A DNA stretch of 64,000 nucleotides from NCBI RefSeq assembly GCF_000420645.1, contig NZ_ATVI01000006.1, positions 558,001-622,000 of the forward strand. Direction: 5' to 3'. This document shows positions 40,776 through 48,990 of this stretch, piece by piece. The stretch is from Nevskia ramosa DSM 11499 (lineage in GTDB: Bacteria; Pseudomonadota; Gammaproteobacteria; Nevskiales; Nevskiaceae). Position 1 is the first letter of the stretch; the number at the start of each line of letters is the position of its first letter. The position numbers were made by a program, and so were the translations under genes. The notes below the pieces were generated by a model that saw nothing but the letters and a program-made list of their open reading frames with translations, had not been told where the DNA came from and made no database searches.

Positions 40776-41612
40776 ATGACCCACTCAAAACCCTCGTCAT
40801 TCCCGCGCAGGCGGGAATCCCGTTCTGCGGTTCTGCGCCTGCGTCGACCCTGGATCCCGGCGTTCGCCGGGATGACCCTGTTGATGGTCTGCGCAGCGGC
40901 CCCGGCCCAGCCGGTTTTCGCACTGATGTACAAGCAGCAGTTCGGCTACGCGCCATCCTGCAATGCCTGCCACAAGGATGGCGGCGGCACCGCGCTGAAT
41001 CCCTACGGCGAAGCGTTCAAGAAAGCCGGCAAGGACCTCGCGGCGTTCAAGGCGATCGACAAGCAGGATGCCGATGGCGACGGCTTTGCCAACGCCGACG
41101 AGGCCATCGCGAAAGCCAATCCCGGCGTGAAGACCTCGACGCCGAAAGCACCCGGCGACTGGCTGGACGCCTTGAGCCTGATCCCGAAGGAAGTGCAGGC
41201 CCGCTTCCCAGGCGTGAAGACCTGGCTGCCGAAGGACGCGCTGCTCAGCGACGCCGATGTCGCCCGCGCCGCCACGCTCGGCGCGACCCTGAGCAAGGCC
41301 GACGACAACACCATCTACATCCCGCTGGCCGATCAGCGTCCGTCTGGCACCGCGCTGATCTTCGCCGCCGAATATCAGGGCAAGCCGTTCTACCTGCTGC
41401 TGACCACCGACCGCGCGCTGACCGTTGCCAGCGTCGAGCCAATGAATACCCGGCAGGTGCCGGACGCCGCGAAGAGCAAGGTCTACGCAACGTTCAAGGG
41501 CGTGCCGGTAGACAAGCTGCCGGCGGCGACCGGCAGCGATCTCGATGCGGTGATCACGGCGGCGGTGAAGAAGGCCGGCACCTTGCTGTTCGTGCGCCTG
41601 AAGAATGCTTAG
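40776..41612 (+). CDS. Small monoheme c-type cytochrome with calcium-binding-like loop; N-terminus encoded by a REP-type repeat
   Basis: 278 residues as drawn. One heme site, C62-NA-C65-H, is followed by DADGDGFANADEA, an EF-hand-like loop (about 97-109). The C-terminal half is a mixed alpha/beta domain I do not recognise. The first 33 residues (FPRRRESR and WIPAFAGMT included) are the translation of a repeat unit at 40795-40876. The repeat's own ATG at 40872 could instead start the protein at MTLLMVCAAAPAQ, giving a short signal peptide with no positive charge. With the upstream ATG the repeat supplies the arginines a signal peptide needs. Confidence 0.78.
   Translation: MTHSKPSSFPRRRESRSAVLRLRRPWIPAFAGMTLLMVCAAAPAQPVFALMYKQQFGYAPSCNACHKDGGGTALNPYGEAFKKAGKDLAAFKAIDKQDADGDGFANADEAIAKANPGVKTSTPKAPGDWLDALSLIPKEVQARFPGVKTWLPKDALLSDADVARAATLGATLSKADDNTIYIPLADQRPSGTALIFAAEYQGKPFYLLLTTDRALTVASVEPMNTRQVPDAAKSKVYATFKGVPVDKLPAATGSDLDAVITAAVKKAGTLLFVRLKNA
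40795..40876. repeat. REP-type paired-hairpin repeat inside a gene start
   Basis: Hairpin 1 is ATTCCCGC/GCGGGAAT (40799-40818), hairpin 2 is ATCCCGGC/GCCGGGAT (40854-40873). The outer ends GTCAT and ATGAC are also inverted. This is the widespread proteobacterial repeat whose translation gives FPRRRESR...WIPAFAGMT. Here it lies inside the open reading frame of the monoheme cytochrome. Confidence 0.85.
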
Positions 41613-42405
41613 GTCAGGCCTCGCCGCATTGCTGCTGACGCTGGCCTGTCTGGCCAGTCCAACGTCGCTTGCGGCCGATACCGCACCGGCGACGAGCGAA
41701 GCTGCGCCCGCGGAGCCAGCGAAGGACGGCTTCGACTTCTTCAGCGACCAGCCCGTCGCCGCTGCCGAAGTCGTCGTACTGCCGCCGGAGAAGCCGGCCT
41801 GGCAGACCATCGGCGGGCCGATCGCGCTGGCCGCGTTCTTCTTCGCGCTGAACCTGATCATCTGGCGGCTGGTGCCGTTCTCTTCGCATTCGATCGACAT
41901 CAACCTGCGCAACTTCCCGCCAGCCGCAAAGCGCGGCATCGCGATGGCGGTGGTGATCTTCGGTATCGCCTTCGTGTTCGGCGCCTCGGAGATTTCCTAC
42001 CAGCTGAACCTGCACGGCTCGGCGAGTGCCTATTTCGAGCAGATGTCGCTCGGCAAGCTCATTGCCTTCAGCCACGCCCACCTGTTCGGCTTCACCACCA
42101 GCTTCTTCATCGTCGGCATTCCGTTCTCGCTGCAGTTCAACCAGCTCAAGCTCTACCAGTGGGTGTTTCCGGTTGGCCTCGCGGCCAGCCTCACCGACGT
42201 GATCTCCTGGTGGGGCATCAAGTTCGTGTCGGCGAACTTTGAATGGATCAGCCTGTTCTGCGGTCTGTTGTTCACCATCAGCTACGGCTGGATGCTGATC
42301 GGTCTGCTGCGGGTGCTGCTGTTCCCGGAAGTGATCTGGGGCAGCGACAAGGACAAGGACGAACGGCTCGCACAACGGCGTGCGCAGCAGGCAGACAAAC
42401 ATTGA
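41605..42405 (+). CDS. Polytopic membrane protein of unknown function in the heme operon
   Basis: 266 residues overlapping the cytochrome gene by 8 bp. A signal peptide ends SLAA; a Pro/Ala-rich segment follows, then five membrane helices (about 68-90, 112-132, 151-177, 186-210 and 213-237). The third helix begins FSHAHLFGFT, with two histidines that could bind heme b or metal. The charged C-terminus (DKDKDERLAQRR) should be cytoplasmic. I do not recognise the family. Operon context suggests it links the c-type hemes to the quinone pool or another inner-membrane donor or acceptor. Confidence 0.78.
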   Translation: MLRSGLAALLLTLACLASPTSLAADTAPATSEAAPAEPAKDGFDFFSDQPVAAAEVVVLPPEKPAWQTIGGPIALAAFFFALNLIIWRLVPFSSHSIDINLRNFPPAAKRGIAMAVVIFGIAFVFGASEISYQLNLHGSASAYFEQMSLGKLIAFSHAHLFGFTTSFFIVGIPFSLQFNQLKLYQWVFPVGLAASLTDVISWWGIKFVSANFEWISLFCGLLFTISYGWMLIGLLRVLLFPEVIWGSDKDKDERLAQRRAQQADKH

Positions 42406-42545
42406 TCGGGCATTGACCGGCCACGGTCGCAGCAAAGCGTTTCTCGTACGATGAACGCACAGCAACCCCTAGAAAACGCTGAACGGCCGCAGAGGGCCGA
42501 AGCAACGACCTCCACACGGTCCCAGAAAAAGGTTCAGGAGCAGAC

Positions 42546-44540
42546 ATGAATTACTTCGTCACCGGCGCCACCGGTTTCATCGGCAAGCATCTGATCGAGC
42601 GCCTGCTGGCGCGCCCGGATGCCACCATCCACGTGCTGGTCCGCGCATCTTCGGAAGACAAGTTCGCCGCCTTGCAGGAGCGCTACGGTGATGCCGGCGA
42701 CCGGCTGCAGATGGTCGCTGGCGACATCACCACGCCGGGCCTGGTGTCCGCCGCGGAGCTCAAGAAGCTGAAGGGCAAGGTCGGACACGTGTTTCACCTG
42801 GCCGCCGTCTACGACATGAACATGGACGATGCGACCGGCGATCGCATCAACAACGAAGGCACGCGCAACACCGTGGCCTTCGCCAACAGTCTGGGCGGCG
42901 ACGTGGTGCTGCATCACGTGTCGAGCGTGGCGGTGGCCGGCGGCGATTTCGTCGGCACTTTCACCGAAGCGATGTTCGACGAAGGCCAGCCGGTCAAGCA
43001 TCCGTACTTCCGGACCAAGTTCCAGTCCGAGAAGATCGTCCGTGACGAAGCCAAGGTGCCGTTCCGGGTCTATCGTCCCGGTGCTGTTGTCGGCCATTCG
43101 AAGACCGGCGAGATGGACAAGATCGACGGCCCTTACTACTTCTTCAAGACCATCCAGAAGCTCAGCCACCGGATTCCGAAGTGGCTGCCACTGCTCGGCA
43201 TCGAAGGCGGCAAGGTGCCGATCGCGCCGGTCGACTACATCGCCGATGCGCTCGATGCGATCGCCCACAAGGACGGCCTGAACGGCCAGACCTTCCATCT
43301 GGTGCAGTCGAACAGCCCCAGCGTCGGCGACCTGATCCAGTCGATCCTGAAGGCCGCCCACGGGCCGCGCTTCAAGAAAAAGTTCGAGCTGCCGACGATG
43401 CCGGCCTCGATGCGCAAGTTCGGCGGCCAGATGGGCGGCGCCTTGCCGGCCAGCGTCAAGAAGCAGATCGCCAAGGCGATCGGCGCACCGCTGTCGGTGC
43501 TCGGCTACATCACCAACCGTGCCGTGTTCGACGACAAGAACGCCCGCGCCGCGCTCAAGGGCACCGGCATCAAGTGCCCGGAATTCCGCGAGTACGCGAA
43601 GCACCTGTGGTCGTACTGGGAGCAGTTCCTCGACATCCACTACGAGCCGAGTGCCGAGCTGATCGCCAAGGTGAAGGGCAAGGTGATCCTGGTCACCGGC
43701 GCCTCATCGGGCATCGGCTTCACCACCGCGAAGAACCTGGCGATTGCCGGCGCCCGGGTCATCCTGGTGGCGCGTACCGAATCGAACCTGATCGAAACTC
43801 AGGAGATCATTTCCCGGGCCGGCGGCGAGAGCTATGTCTACCCCTGCGATCTGATCGACATGAAGGCGATCGACGCCATGGCCGCGAAAGTGCTGCGCGA
43901 CTTCGGCCACGTCGACATCCTGATCAACAACGCCGGCCGCTCGATCCGCCGCGCAGTGATGGAAAGCTTCGACCGCTTCCATGACTTCGAGCGGACCATG
44001 GAGCTGAACTACTACGGCGCCGTGCGCCTGATCATGGCGCTGCTGCCGACGATGACCGCGCGCAAGAACGGCCACATCATCAACATCAGCTCGATCGGCG
44101 TGCTGGCCAACGCGGCACGCTTCTCGGCCTATGTCGCCTCCAAGGCCGCGCTCGATGCCTTCACCCGCTGCCTGTCGGCCGAAGTGAAAGGCAGCAACAT
44201 CCGCACCACGGTGATCTACATGCCGCTGGTGCGCACGCCGATGATCGCTCCGACCAAGATCTACAGCTACGTGCCGACCTGGTCCCCGGACGACGCCGCC
44301 GACACCGTGATCAAGGCGATCCTCGACGAACCGAAATCGATCGCGACAACTCTGGGTACTGCCGCTGCGGTCAGCTATGCGATCTGGCCGAAGGTCAACG
44401 ACTACATCCTGTCGAAAGGCTTCCAGCTGTTCCCGTCATCAACCGCCGCACGTGGCTCGAAGGACAAGGACTCGAAGGCCGACAAGCCGACCCTCGAACA
44501 GGTGGTGTTCGCGAATGTGTTCAAGGGCGAGCATTGGTAA
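42546..44540 (+). CDS. Two-domain fatty acyl-CoA/acyl-ACP reductase (FAR, fatty-alcohol forming)
   Basis: 664 residues with two NAD(P)-binding domains. The N-terminal extended-SDR domain starts MNYFVTGATGFIGKHL and contains VFHLAAVYDM, YRPGAVVGHSKTGEMDKIDG and YYFFK. The C-terminal classical SDR domain has GASSGIG (about 385), NNAGRSIRRAVMESFDRFHDF and YVASK (about 529), and the protein ends LEQVVFANVFKGEHW. Order, motifs and length closely follow the Marinobacter FAR of 661 residues, which reduces acyl-CoA to fatty alcohol for wax esters. AGGAG lies 7 bases upstream. No wax ester synthase is in the window. Confidence 0.9.
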   Translation: MNYFVTGATGFIGKHLIERLLARPDATIHVLVRASSEDKFAALQERYGDAGDRLQMVAGDITTPGLVSAAELKKLKGKVGHVFHLAAVYDMNMDDATGDRINNEGTRNTVAFANSLGGDVVLHHVSSVAVAGGDFVGTFTEAMFDEGQPVKHPYFRTKFQSEKIVRDEAKVPFRVYRPGAVVGHSKTGEMDKIDGPYYFFKTIQKLSHRIPKWLPLLGIEGGKVPIAPVDYIADALDAIAHKDGLNGQTFHLVQSNSPSVGDLIQSILKAAHGPRFKKKFELPTMPASMRKFGGQMGGALPASVKKQIAKAIGAPLSVLGYITNRAVFDDKNARAALKGTGIKCPEFREYAKHLWSYWEQFLDIHYEPSAELIAKVKGKVILVTGASSGIGFTTAKNLAIAGARVILVARTESNLIETQEIISRAGGESYVYPCDLIDMKAIDAMAAKVLRDFGHVDILINNAGRSIRRAVMESFDRFHDFERTMELNYYGAVRLIMALLPTMTARKNGHIINISSIGVLANAARFSAYVASKAALDAFTRCLSAEVKGSNIRTTVIYMPLVRTPMIAPTKIYSYVPTWSPDDAADTVIKAILDEPKSIATTLGTAAAVSYAIWPKVNDYILSKGFQLFPSSTAARGSKDKDSKADKPTLEQVVFANVFKGEHW

Positions 44541-44680
44541 ACACGACGACCACCCGGCGAGGGGTTGAATGGCCGATAGGCCAGAGGGCGGCTTCATCGC
44601 CGGGGATCGACGGCAAGGTCGTCGGGTTCAGGCGGCGACAGTTCGAGGCTCGAATTCGCGCGATCTAAAGGAAGCCGCCA

Positions 44681-44706
44681 GCTTTGGCCCTCGCGGGGGC
44701 CAAAGC
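44681..44706. terminator. Hairpin after the acyl reductase gene
   Basis: GCTTTGGCCC and GGGCCAAAGC form a perfect 10-bp stem with a 6-base loop, 140 bp after the FAR stop and just before a REP copy. No T-run follows. It might end FAR transcription; the rest of 44541-44680 shows nothing I can support. Confidence 0.4.
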
Positions 44707-44710
44707 AAGA

Positions 44711-44744
44711 TAGGGCGGGATGCGCCTGCGGCTTTCCCGCCCTA
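44711..44744 (-). repeat. REP-like palindrome, copy 1 (inverted relative to copy 2)
   Basis: TAGGGCGGGA and TCCCGCCCTA, perfect 10-bp arms, enclose TGCGCCTGCGGCTT. The loop is the reverse complement (13 of 14 bases) of that in the copy at 45380, so the two face each other across the RDD gene. Confidence 0.75.
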
Positions 44745-44786
44745 CGCGGGCTGAGCTTCGGCGTTGGGCACTAAGGAGAGGGGACG

Positions 44787-45368
44787 ATGGGAATGGAGTT
44801 CGCAGGATTCTGGCGTCGCTTTGGCGCATTCTGGGTGGACTTCATCGCGCTCTCGCCCGTCATGGCTTTAGGTTTGTGGGTCAACGCGCACACGCGTCAC
44901 GGCCAACTCATCATGTATGCCCCATGGCTTGTGGTGAGCATCTGGTTCTACATCTACCTCGTTAAACGATATGGGGGCAGTCCCGGCAAGCAGCTACTGA
45001 AGATCAAAATCGTCAGAACTGACGGCACGGATGTGGGTTACAAGGAAGCAATTGTTCGCTACGCGCTGACGCTAGCCCTGTATTGCATCTCGTCTGCAGG
45101 CATAGTGCTCGCCGCGTTGCAGATGAGCGACGCAGAGTACTTCTCACTGGGACTAGCACAGCGAGTAAAACGATTAACCGACTTGGCGCCGGGGTGGTAC
45201 AGGAGCGTCGTGTTCGTCGAGCAGGTGTGGTTATGGAGCGAGTTCGTCGTGATGCTCACTAACAAACAACGGCGCGCCCTTCACGACTTTATGGCTGGTA
45301 CCGTCGTGATCCGTACAGACCGTGCCCAACCAGCGGTTCAAGCCGACGGTCATGCCTCCGGGCAGTAG
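44787..45368 (+). CDS. RDD-family membrane protein of atypical composition
   Basis: 193 residues. The RDD signature is RRFGAFWVDFIALS at the start, with GGSPGKQLLKIKIVRTDGT in the middle and NKQRRALHDFMAGTVVI at the end. There are about three to four membrane helices. Some RDD proteins transport ions, but most have no assigned role. The gene is visibly richer in A/T and uses codons such as TTA, AGA, CGA and GTA that are rare in neighbouring genes, which suggests transfer. It is bracketed by inverted REP copies. GGAG precedes the ATG. Confidence 0.88.
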   Translation: MGMEFAGFWRRFGAFWVDFIALSPVMALGLWVNAHTRHGQLIMYAPWLVVSIWFYIYLVKRYGGSPGKQLLKIKIVRTDGTDVGYKEAIVRYALTLALYCISSAGIVLAALQMSDAEYFSLGLAQRVKRLTDLAPGWYRSVVFVEQVWLWSEFVVMLTNKQRRALHDFMAGTVVIRTDRAQPAVQADGHASGQ

Positions 45369-45379
45369 ATTAGCTCGAG

Positions 45380-45410
45380 TAGGGCGGGAAAGCCGTAGGC
45401 GCATCCCGCC
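45380..45410 (+). repeat. REP-like palindrome, copy 2
   Basis: TAGGGCGGGA, loop AAGCCGTAGGCGCA, then TCCCGCC: a 7-bp stem sharing core and loop with the copy at 44711 in opposite orientation. It begins 11 bp after the RDD stop. The rest of 45411-45531 shows nothing clear. Confidence 0.75.
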
Positions 45411-45531
45411 TTTCGCAACGCGCCGACCGTTGCTCTAGGTGGGACGCGCGGCCATCCGCCGGCCGCTTGCCCCTTACCGAAAACCACCAAGCAATCGCTG
45501 CCCTGACACTCTGCCTTGCTTGCCAGCCGCT

Positions 45532-46608
45532 TCAAGGCCGCGCGAACGGCACCAATACCTGCCACAACAGCAAGGTGGCATCGATATCGAAGGTCGTCGC
45601 GCCGAGCGCGATCGTGTAGCCGGCGTAGTTGGTGCCAGGCCAAGTGTGGCCGCCGCCGTTGACGGTGTACAGGCGCACGTCGCTGTCCGGACAGCTTCGG
45701 TAGCGGCGCAGGTTCACGGTGGTGCCGTCGGTGAGGACCGTGTTCGGCAGGCGGGTATCGGTGAAGCCGGCGCTGCAGCCGTTCTTGACCGACCAGAACG
45801 CCGCTGCATCCGGAACGCTGTACTGGCCGAGCATCCCGGTGTAGGGAACCACCGTATCGCTGGTACCGGAGAACATCACCGTCGGCATGCGCTGACCGCC
45901 GGTGCAACGCGTGGCCAGGGAGTTGCGCAGGGTCGCGGCGACCATGGCCAGGCCGGCGAACTGCTGTGGTCGCTCGCAGGCGAGGCGTTCGGCCATGAAG
46001 CCACCGTTGGAGTAGCCAGCGACGTAGGTCCGGCCGGCATCCAGGCCATTGGCGGCCTGCTCGCGGCTGATCAGGCCGCTGAGGAAACCGACGTCATCGG
46101 CACCGAGGCGGTTCGGATCATCGGTCCAGTTGGCGCCGAAAGCCTCCGGCAGATACACCCAGGCGCCGTATTGGGCGGCCAGGCGCCCGGCGCGGGTCAG
46201 GTTGGCCATGCGTGCCGGCTGCAAGGCCAGCGGATGTAGCAGCAACAGCGCCGGGGCGCCGGCTGGGGCGCCGATCGGACGGACGCCGACATAGCGGCGC
46301 GTCAGCCCGTCGTGGACGTAGGTGCCCTCGAAGGTTTCGGTGCCGTCAGTCGGCTCGATGCGCTCGCCGCCGAGCTGGACCAGCAGCAGATCCAGCCCGC
46401 CGAAGAACTGGGTCAGGTCGGCAAAGATCGGCAGGGCTGGCAGCGCCGGCAGCAGCGAGCCGAGGATCGGCAGCGCGATCACGGGCGGTGGCGGACTGGG
46501 ATCGGCGGCCATCGCCTCGGTGGCGATCAGCGTGCCGCAGGTCAGCAAGGAAGCGACAGTCAGGCAGACCCGGCGCCAGAGAGCGCCAGGGCAAAGGATG
46601 ATGGACAT
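45532..46608 (-). CDS. Secreted esterase of the PHB-depolymerase/feruloyl-esterase family
   Basis: 358 residues from the ATG at 46608, with a signal peptide ending AMAA. A Pro/Leu-rich linker is followed by an alpha/beta hydrolase domain: catalytic Ser200 in GYSNGGF, Asp in FSGTSDTVVPY and His in GGGHTWPG. This is the LpqC/poly(3-hydroxybutyrate) depolymerase family, whose members also act on feruloyl or acetyl esters. No separate substrate-binding domain is seen, so the substrate is open. The AGGGG before the start fits. In-frame ATGs further upstream lack a signal peptide. Confidence 0.9.
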   Translation of the reverse strand: MSIILCPGALWRRVCLTVASLLTCGTLIATEAMAADPSPPPPVIALPILGSLLPALPALPIFADLTQFFGGLDLLLVQLGGERIEPTDGTETFEGTYVHDGLTRRYVGVRPIGAPAGAPALLLLHPLALQPARMANLTRAGRLAAQYGAWVYLPEAFGANWTDDPNRLGADDVGFLSGLISREQAANGLDAGRTYVAGYSNGGFMAERLACERPQQFAGLAMVAATLRNSLATRCTGGQRMPTVMFSGTSDTVVPYTGMLGQYSVPDAAAFWSVKNGCSAGFTDTRLPNTVLTDGTTVNLRRYRSCPDSDVRLYTVNGGGHTWPGTNYAGYTIALGATTFDIDATLLLWQVLVPFARP

Positions 46609-46693
46609 GCGGAACGACCCCTGAGTGAGCGTTATTGTCGGTTTGAGCGCTGCGCAACGAACCGGGGGATTCCATTCATTGACCATCAAGCCC

Positions 46694-46760
46694 GATGACG
46701 GCAGCTCCCCCAAGCGGCCGTCATCAGTCATCAAACTTCATGCCGGCCAGACCGGCCGGC
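46694..46760. terminator. Pair of hairpins between DAHP synthase and esterase genes
   Basis: GATGACGGC/GCCGTCATC (46694-46702 and 46717-46725) and GCCGGCC/GGCCGGC (46742-46760) are two perfect stems directly after the DAHP synthase stop on the minus strand. Neither has a T-run. They could end its transcript or stabilise it before the esterase gene. Confidence 0.4.
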
Positions 46761-46769
46761 ACTGCGCAA

Positions 46770-47876
46770 TCAGGCGCTGCGCGCCAGCCGCTCACGCCGC
46801 GCAGCGACGCCACCCGCCAGGGTGCGCAGCACGTCGGCGGTGTCATCCCAGGCCAGGCAGGCGTCGGTGACGCTCTGGCCGTAGACCATCTGCTCGCGCG
46901 GGCCGATTTCCTGACGGCCTTCGACCAGATGGCTTTCGATCATCACGCCGATGATCCGCTCGGAACCTTCGGCGAGCTGGCCGGCGACATCGCGGCCGAC
47001 CTCGATCTGCAGGCGGTGCTGCTTGCGGCTGTTGGCGTGGCTGAAGTCGACCATCACCGCCGGCCGCATGCCGGCCTTGGTCATCGCCGCAGCAGCAGCG
47101 TCGACGCTGGCGGAATCGAAGTTGGTGCCGGTGGAGCCGCCGCGCAGGATCACGTGGCTGTCCGGATTGCCGGCGGTCTCGAAGATCGAGATCTGGCCTT
47201 CCTGGGTCGCCGACAGGAAGCGATGCGGCGCGCGCGCCGACTGCACGGCGTCCACTGCGACCTTCACCGAACCGTCGGTGCCGTTCTTGAAGCCGACGGC
47301 GCAGGACAGGCCGCTGGCCATTTCGCGATGCAGCTGCGATTCCGTGGTGCGCGCACCGATCGCGCCCCAGGACACCAGGTCGGCGAGGTACTGCGGCGTC
47401 AGGATGTCGAGGAATTCCACGCCGGCCGGCATGCCGTCCGAGTTCAGTTCCAGCAACAGCTTCCGCGCGGTGCGCAGGCCGGTGTCGATATCGTAGGAAT
47501 CATCGAGGTTCGGATCGTTGATCAAGCCTTTCCAGCCCACCGTGGTGCGCGGCTTCTCGAAATACACGCGCATCACGATCAGCAGGTTCCTGGCCAGCGA
47601 CGGGCGCAGCGCCTTCAGCTTCGCGGCATATTCCAGCGCGGCTTTCGGATCGTGGATCGAGCAGGGGCCGACGATCACCAGCAGACGGTCGTCACGGCCC
47701 GCGAGCACGTCCTGAATCTCGCGGCGCGTGGTTTCGACGGTCAGCGCGGCGGCTTCGTTGATCGGCAGTTCGGCCTGCACCTGCGACGGCGCCGACACTG
47801 CGCGGATCGACTTGATGCGCAGGTTCTCGGTGGCCGGGCGGGCCGCGGTGGCGGGGTTCGATGGCGATGTGTTCAT
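46770..47876 (-). CDS. aroG: 3-deoxy-7-phosphoheptulonate (DAHP) synthase, class I
   Basis: 368 residues. It joins phosphoenolpyruvate and erythrose 4-phosphate in the first shikimate step. Core motifs are VGPCSIHDP, KPRTTVGWKGLINDP, SWGAIGARTTESQ, GFKNGTDGSVK and VDFSHANSRKQH. The WKGLINDP segment is closer to E. coli AroG/AroH than AroF, so the isozyme letter is tentative; the feedback amino acid cannot be read. An in-frame start 63 bp upstream is possible, but the chosen one follows AGAGAG. Complements aroK/aroB at 8-9.5 kb. Confidence 0.93.
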   Translation of the reverse strand: MNTSPSNPATAARPATENLRIKSIRAVSAPSQVQAELPINEAAALTVETTRREIQDVLAGRDDRLLVIVGPCSIHDPKAALEYAAKLKALRPSLARNLLIVMRVYFEKPRTTVGWKGLINDPNLDDSYDIDTGLRTARKLLLELNSDGMPAGVEFLDILTPQYLADLVSWGAIGARTTESQLHREMASGLSCAVGFKNGTDGSVKVAVDAVQSARAPHRFLSATQEGQISIFETAGNPDSHVILRGGSTGTNFDSASVDAAAAAMTKAGMRPAVMVDFSHANSRKQHRLQIEVGRDVAGQLAEGSERIIGVMIESHLVEGRQEIGPREQMVYGQSVTDACLAWDDTADVLRTLAGGVAARRERLARSA

Positions 47877-48030
47877 CGTGAAACTCTCTTTTGCAACGGA
47901 AATCCGGTCGCGGATGCTAGCAGACGCGCTGTGCAGCAATCACCCCCGGGGCTGGCCCGCAGCCCGGACAAGACTCTCGACGCAGGCTTTGTTTATCCTC
48001 GCCGCGCCATCCTCCAAGCCCGCCGCCCTC

Positions 48031-48990
48031 ATGAAACTTCGCGCTTCCGTTGTTGCCTGCGTCAGCCTGCTGGCGTCGCCGGCCTTGCTGGCCGATACGG
48101 CCCTGGCCGTCCGCAACGAAGCCAGCCTGAGCCGCGCCACGGCGTTGCCGATCCTTGGCAACTCGCAGGTGCTCAACGACGGTGAACAGGCCTATGGCCT
48201 GCGGGTGGACTGGAGCAACGAGTACGTCAACACCCAGAACGCGCGCGAATCGCTGCTGATCGACGCCGAGAGCCAGCGCATCACCTTCGGCTTCCGTCAG
48301 GGCCTGGCGCCGGGCGTCGAGATCGGCATCGATGTGCCGCTGCTGATCACCGGCGGCGGCGTGCTCGATAACGTCATCGAGAACTGGCACGACGCTTTCG
48401 GCCTGCCCAACGGCGGCCGTCAGCAGCGGCCGCGCAATCGCTACGCGGTGCAGTACGTGAAGGACGGCCAGACCCTGCTCGACGTCCACGACAGCAGCAC
48501 CGACTTCGGCGATGTCGAACTCAATGCCGGCTTTGCACTGCGCGACGACATCGCCTTCCGCGCGATGGCCAAGCTGCCCACCGGCCGCGACAGCCTTCTG
48601 CTCGGCGGCACCACCGGCGGCGCGATCTGGTTCGACTACAACCCCTTCGCCTCGCTGACCCACTGGTTCGGCTACGTATCGGCCGGCGTTTCGTACAACG
48701 AAGCGGCCGACCAGCTAGGCGGCCAGCAGAAGCCACTGGTGGGCCTCGGTGGCGTCGGCGTCGGCTACAAGCTGATTCCGGCGCTGGCGCTGATCACCCA
48801 GTTCAATGTTCAGACCAAGCTGTACAAGGGATCGACGCTGAATGCGCTCGACAACCCGGGCGGCCAGCTGGCGTTCGGCGGCCGAATTTCCTTCAGCCGC
48901 CGGCTGGCGCTCGATCTGGGTGTGCAGGAAGACGTGCTGCTCAGTTCGTCGCCGGACTTCAGCATCCACATCGGCCTCAACTACCGCTGA
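48031..48990 (+). CDS. DUF3187 outer-membrane beta-barrel protein
   Basis: 319 residues with a signal peptide (MKLRASVVACVSLLASPALLA). The body alternates hydrophobic and polar residues as in a barrel and ends in aromatic-Arg (HIGLNYR), an outer-membrane C-terminal signal. RVDWSNEYVN and GIDVPLLITGGGVLDNVIENWHDAFGLP are characteristic of DUF3187. Function unknown. It is divergent from DAHP synthase and converges on the NRDE gene, overlapping it by 10 bp. Confidence 0.88.
   Translation: MKLRASVVACVSLLASPALLADTALAVRNEASLSRATALPILGNSQVLNDGEQAYGLRVDWSNEYVNTQNARESLLIDAESQRITFGFRQGLAPGVEIGIDVPLLITGGGVLDNVIENWHDAFGLPNGGRQQRPRNRYAVQYVKDGQTLLDVHDSSTDFGDVELNAGFALRDDIAFRAMAKLPTGRDSLLLGGTTGGAIWFDYNPFASLTHWFGYVSAGVSYNEAADQLGGQQKPLVGLGGVGVGYKLIPALALITQFNVQTKLYKGSTLNALDNPGGQLAFGGRISFSRRLALDLGVQEDVLLSSSPDFSIHIGLNYR

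Noticed and set aside
44569-44754. A short plus-strand frame between FAR and the RDD gene
   Set aside because: It spans a hairpin and a REP palindrome, lacks a ribosome site and has no recognisable protein features.
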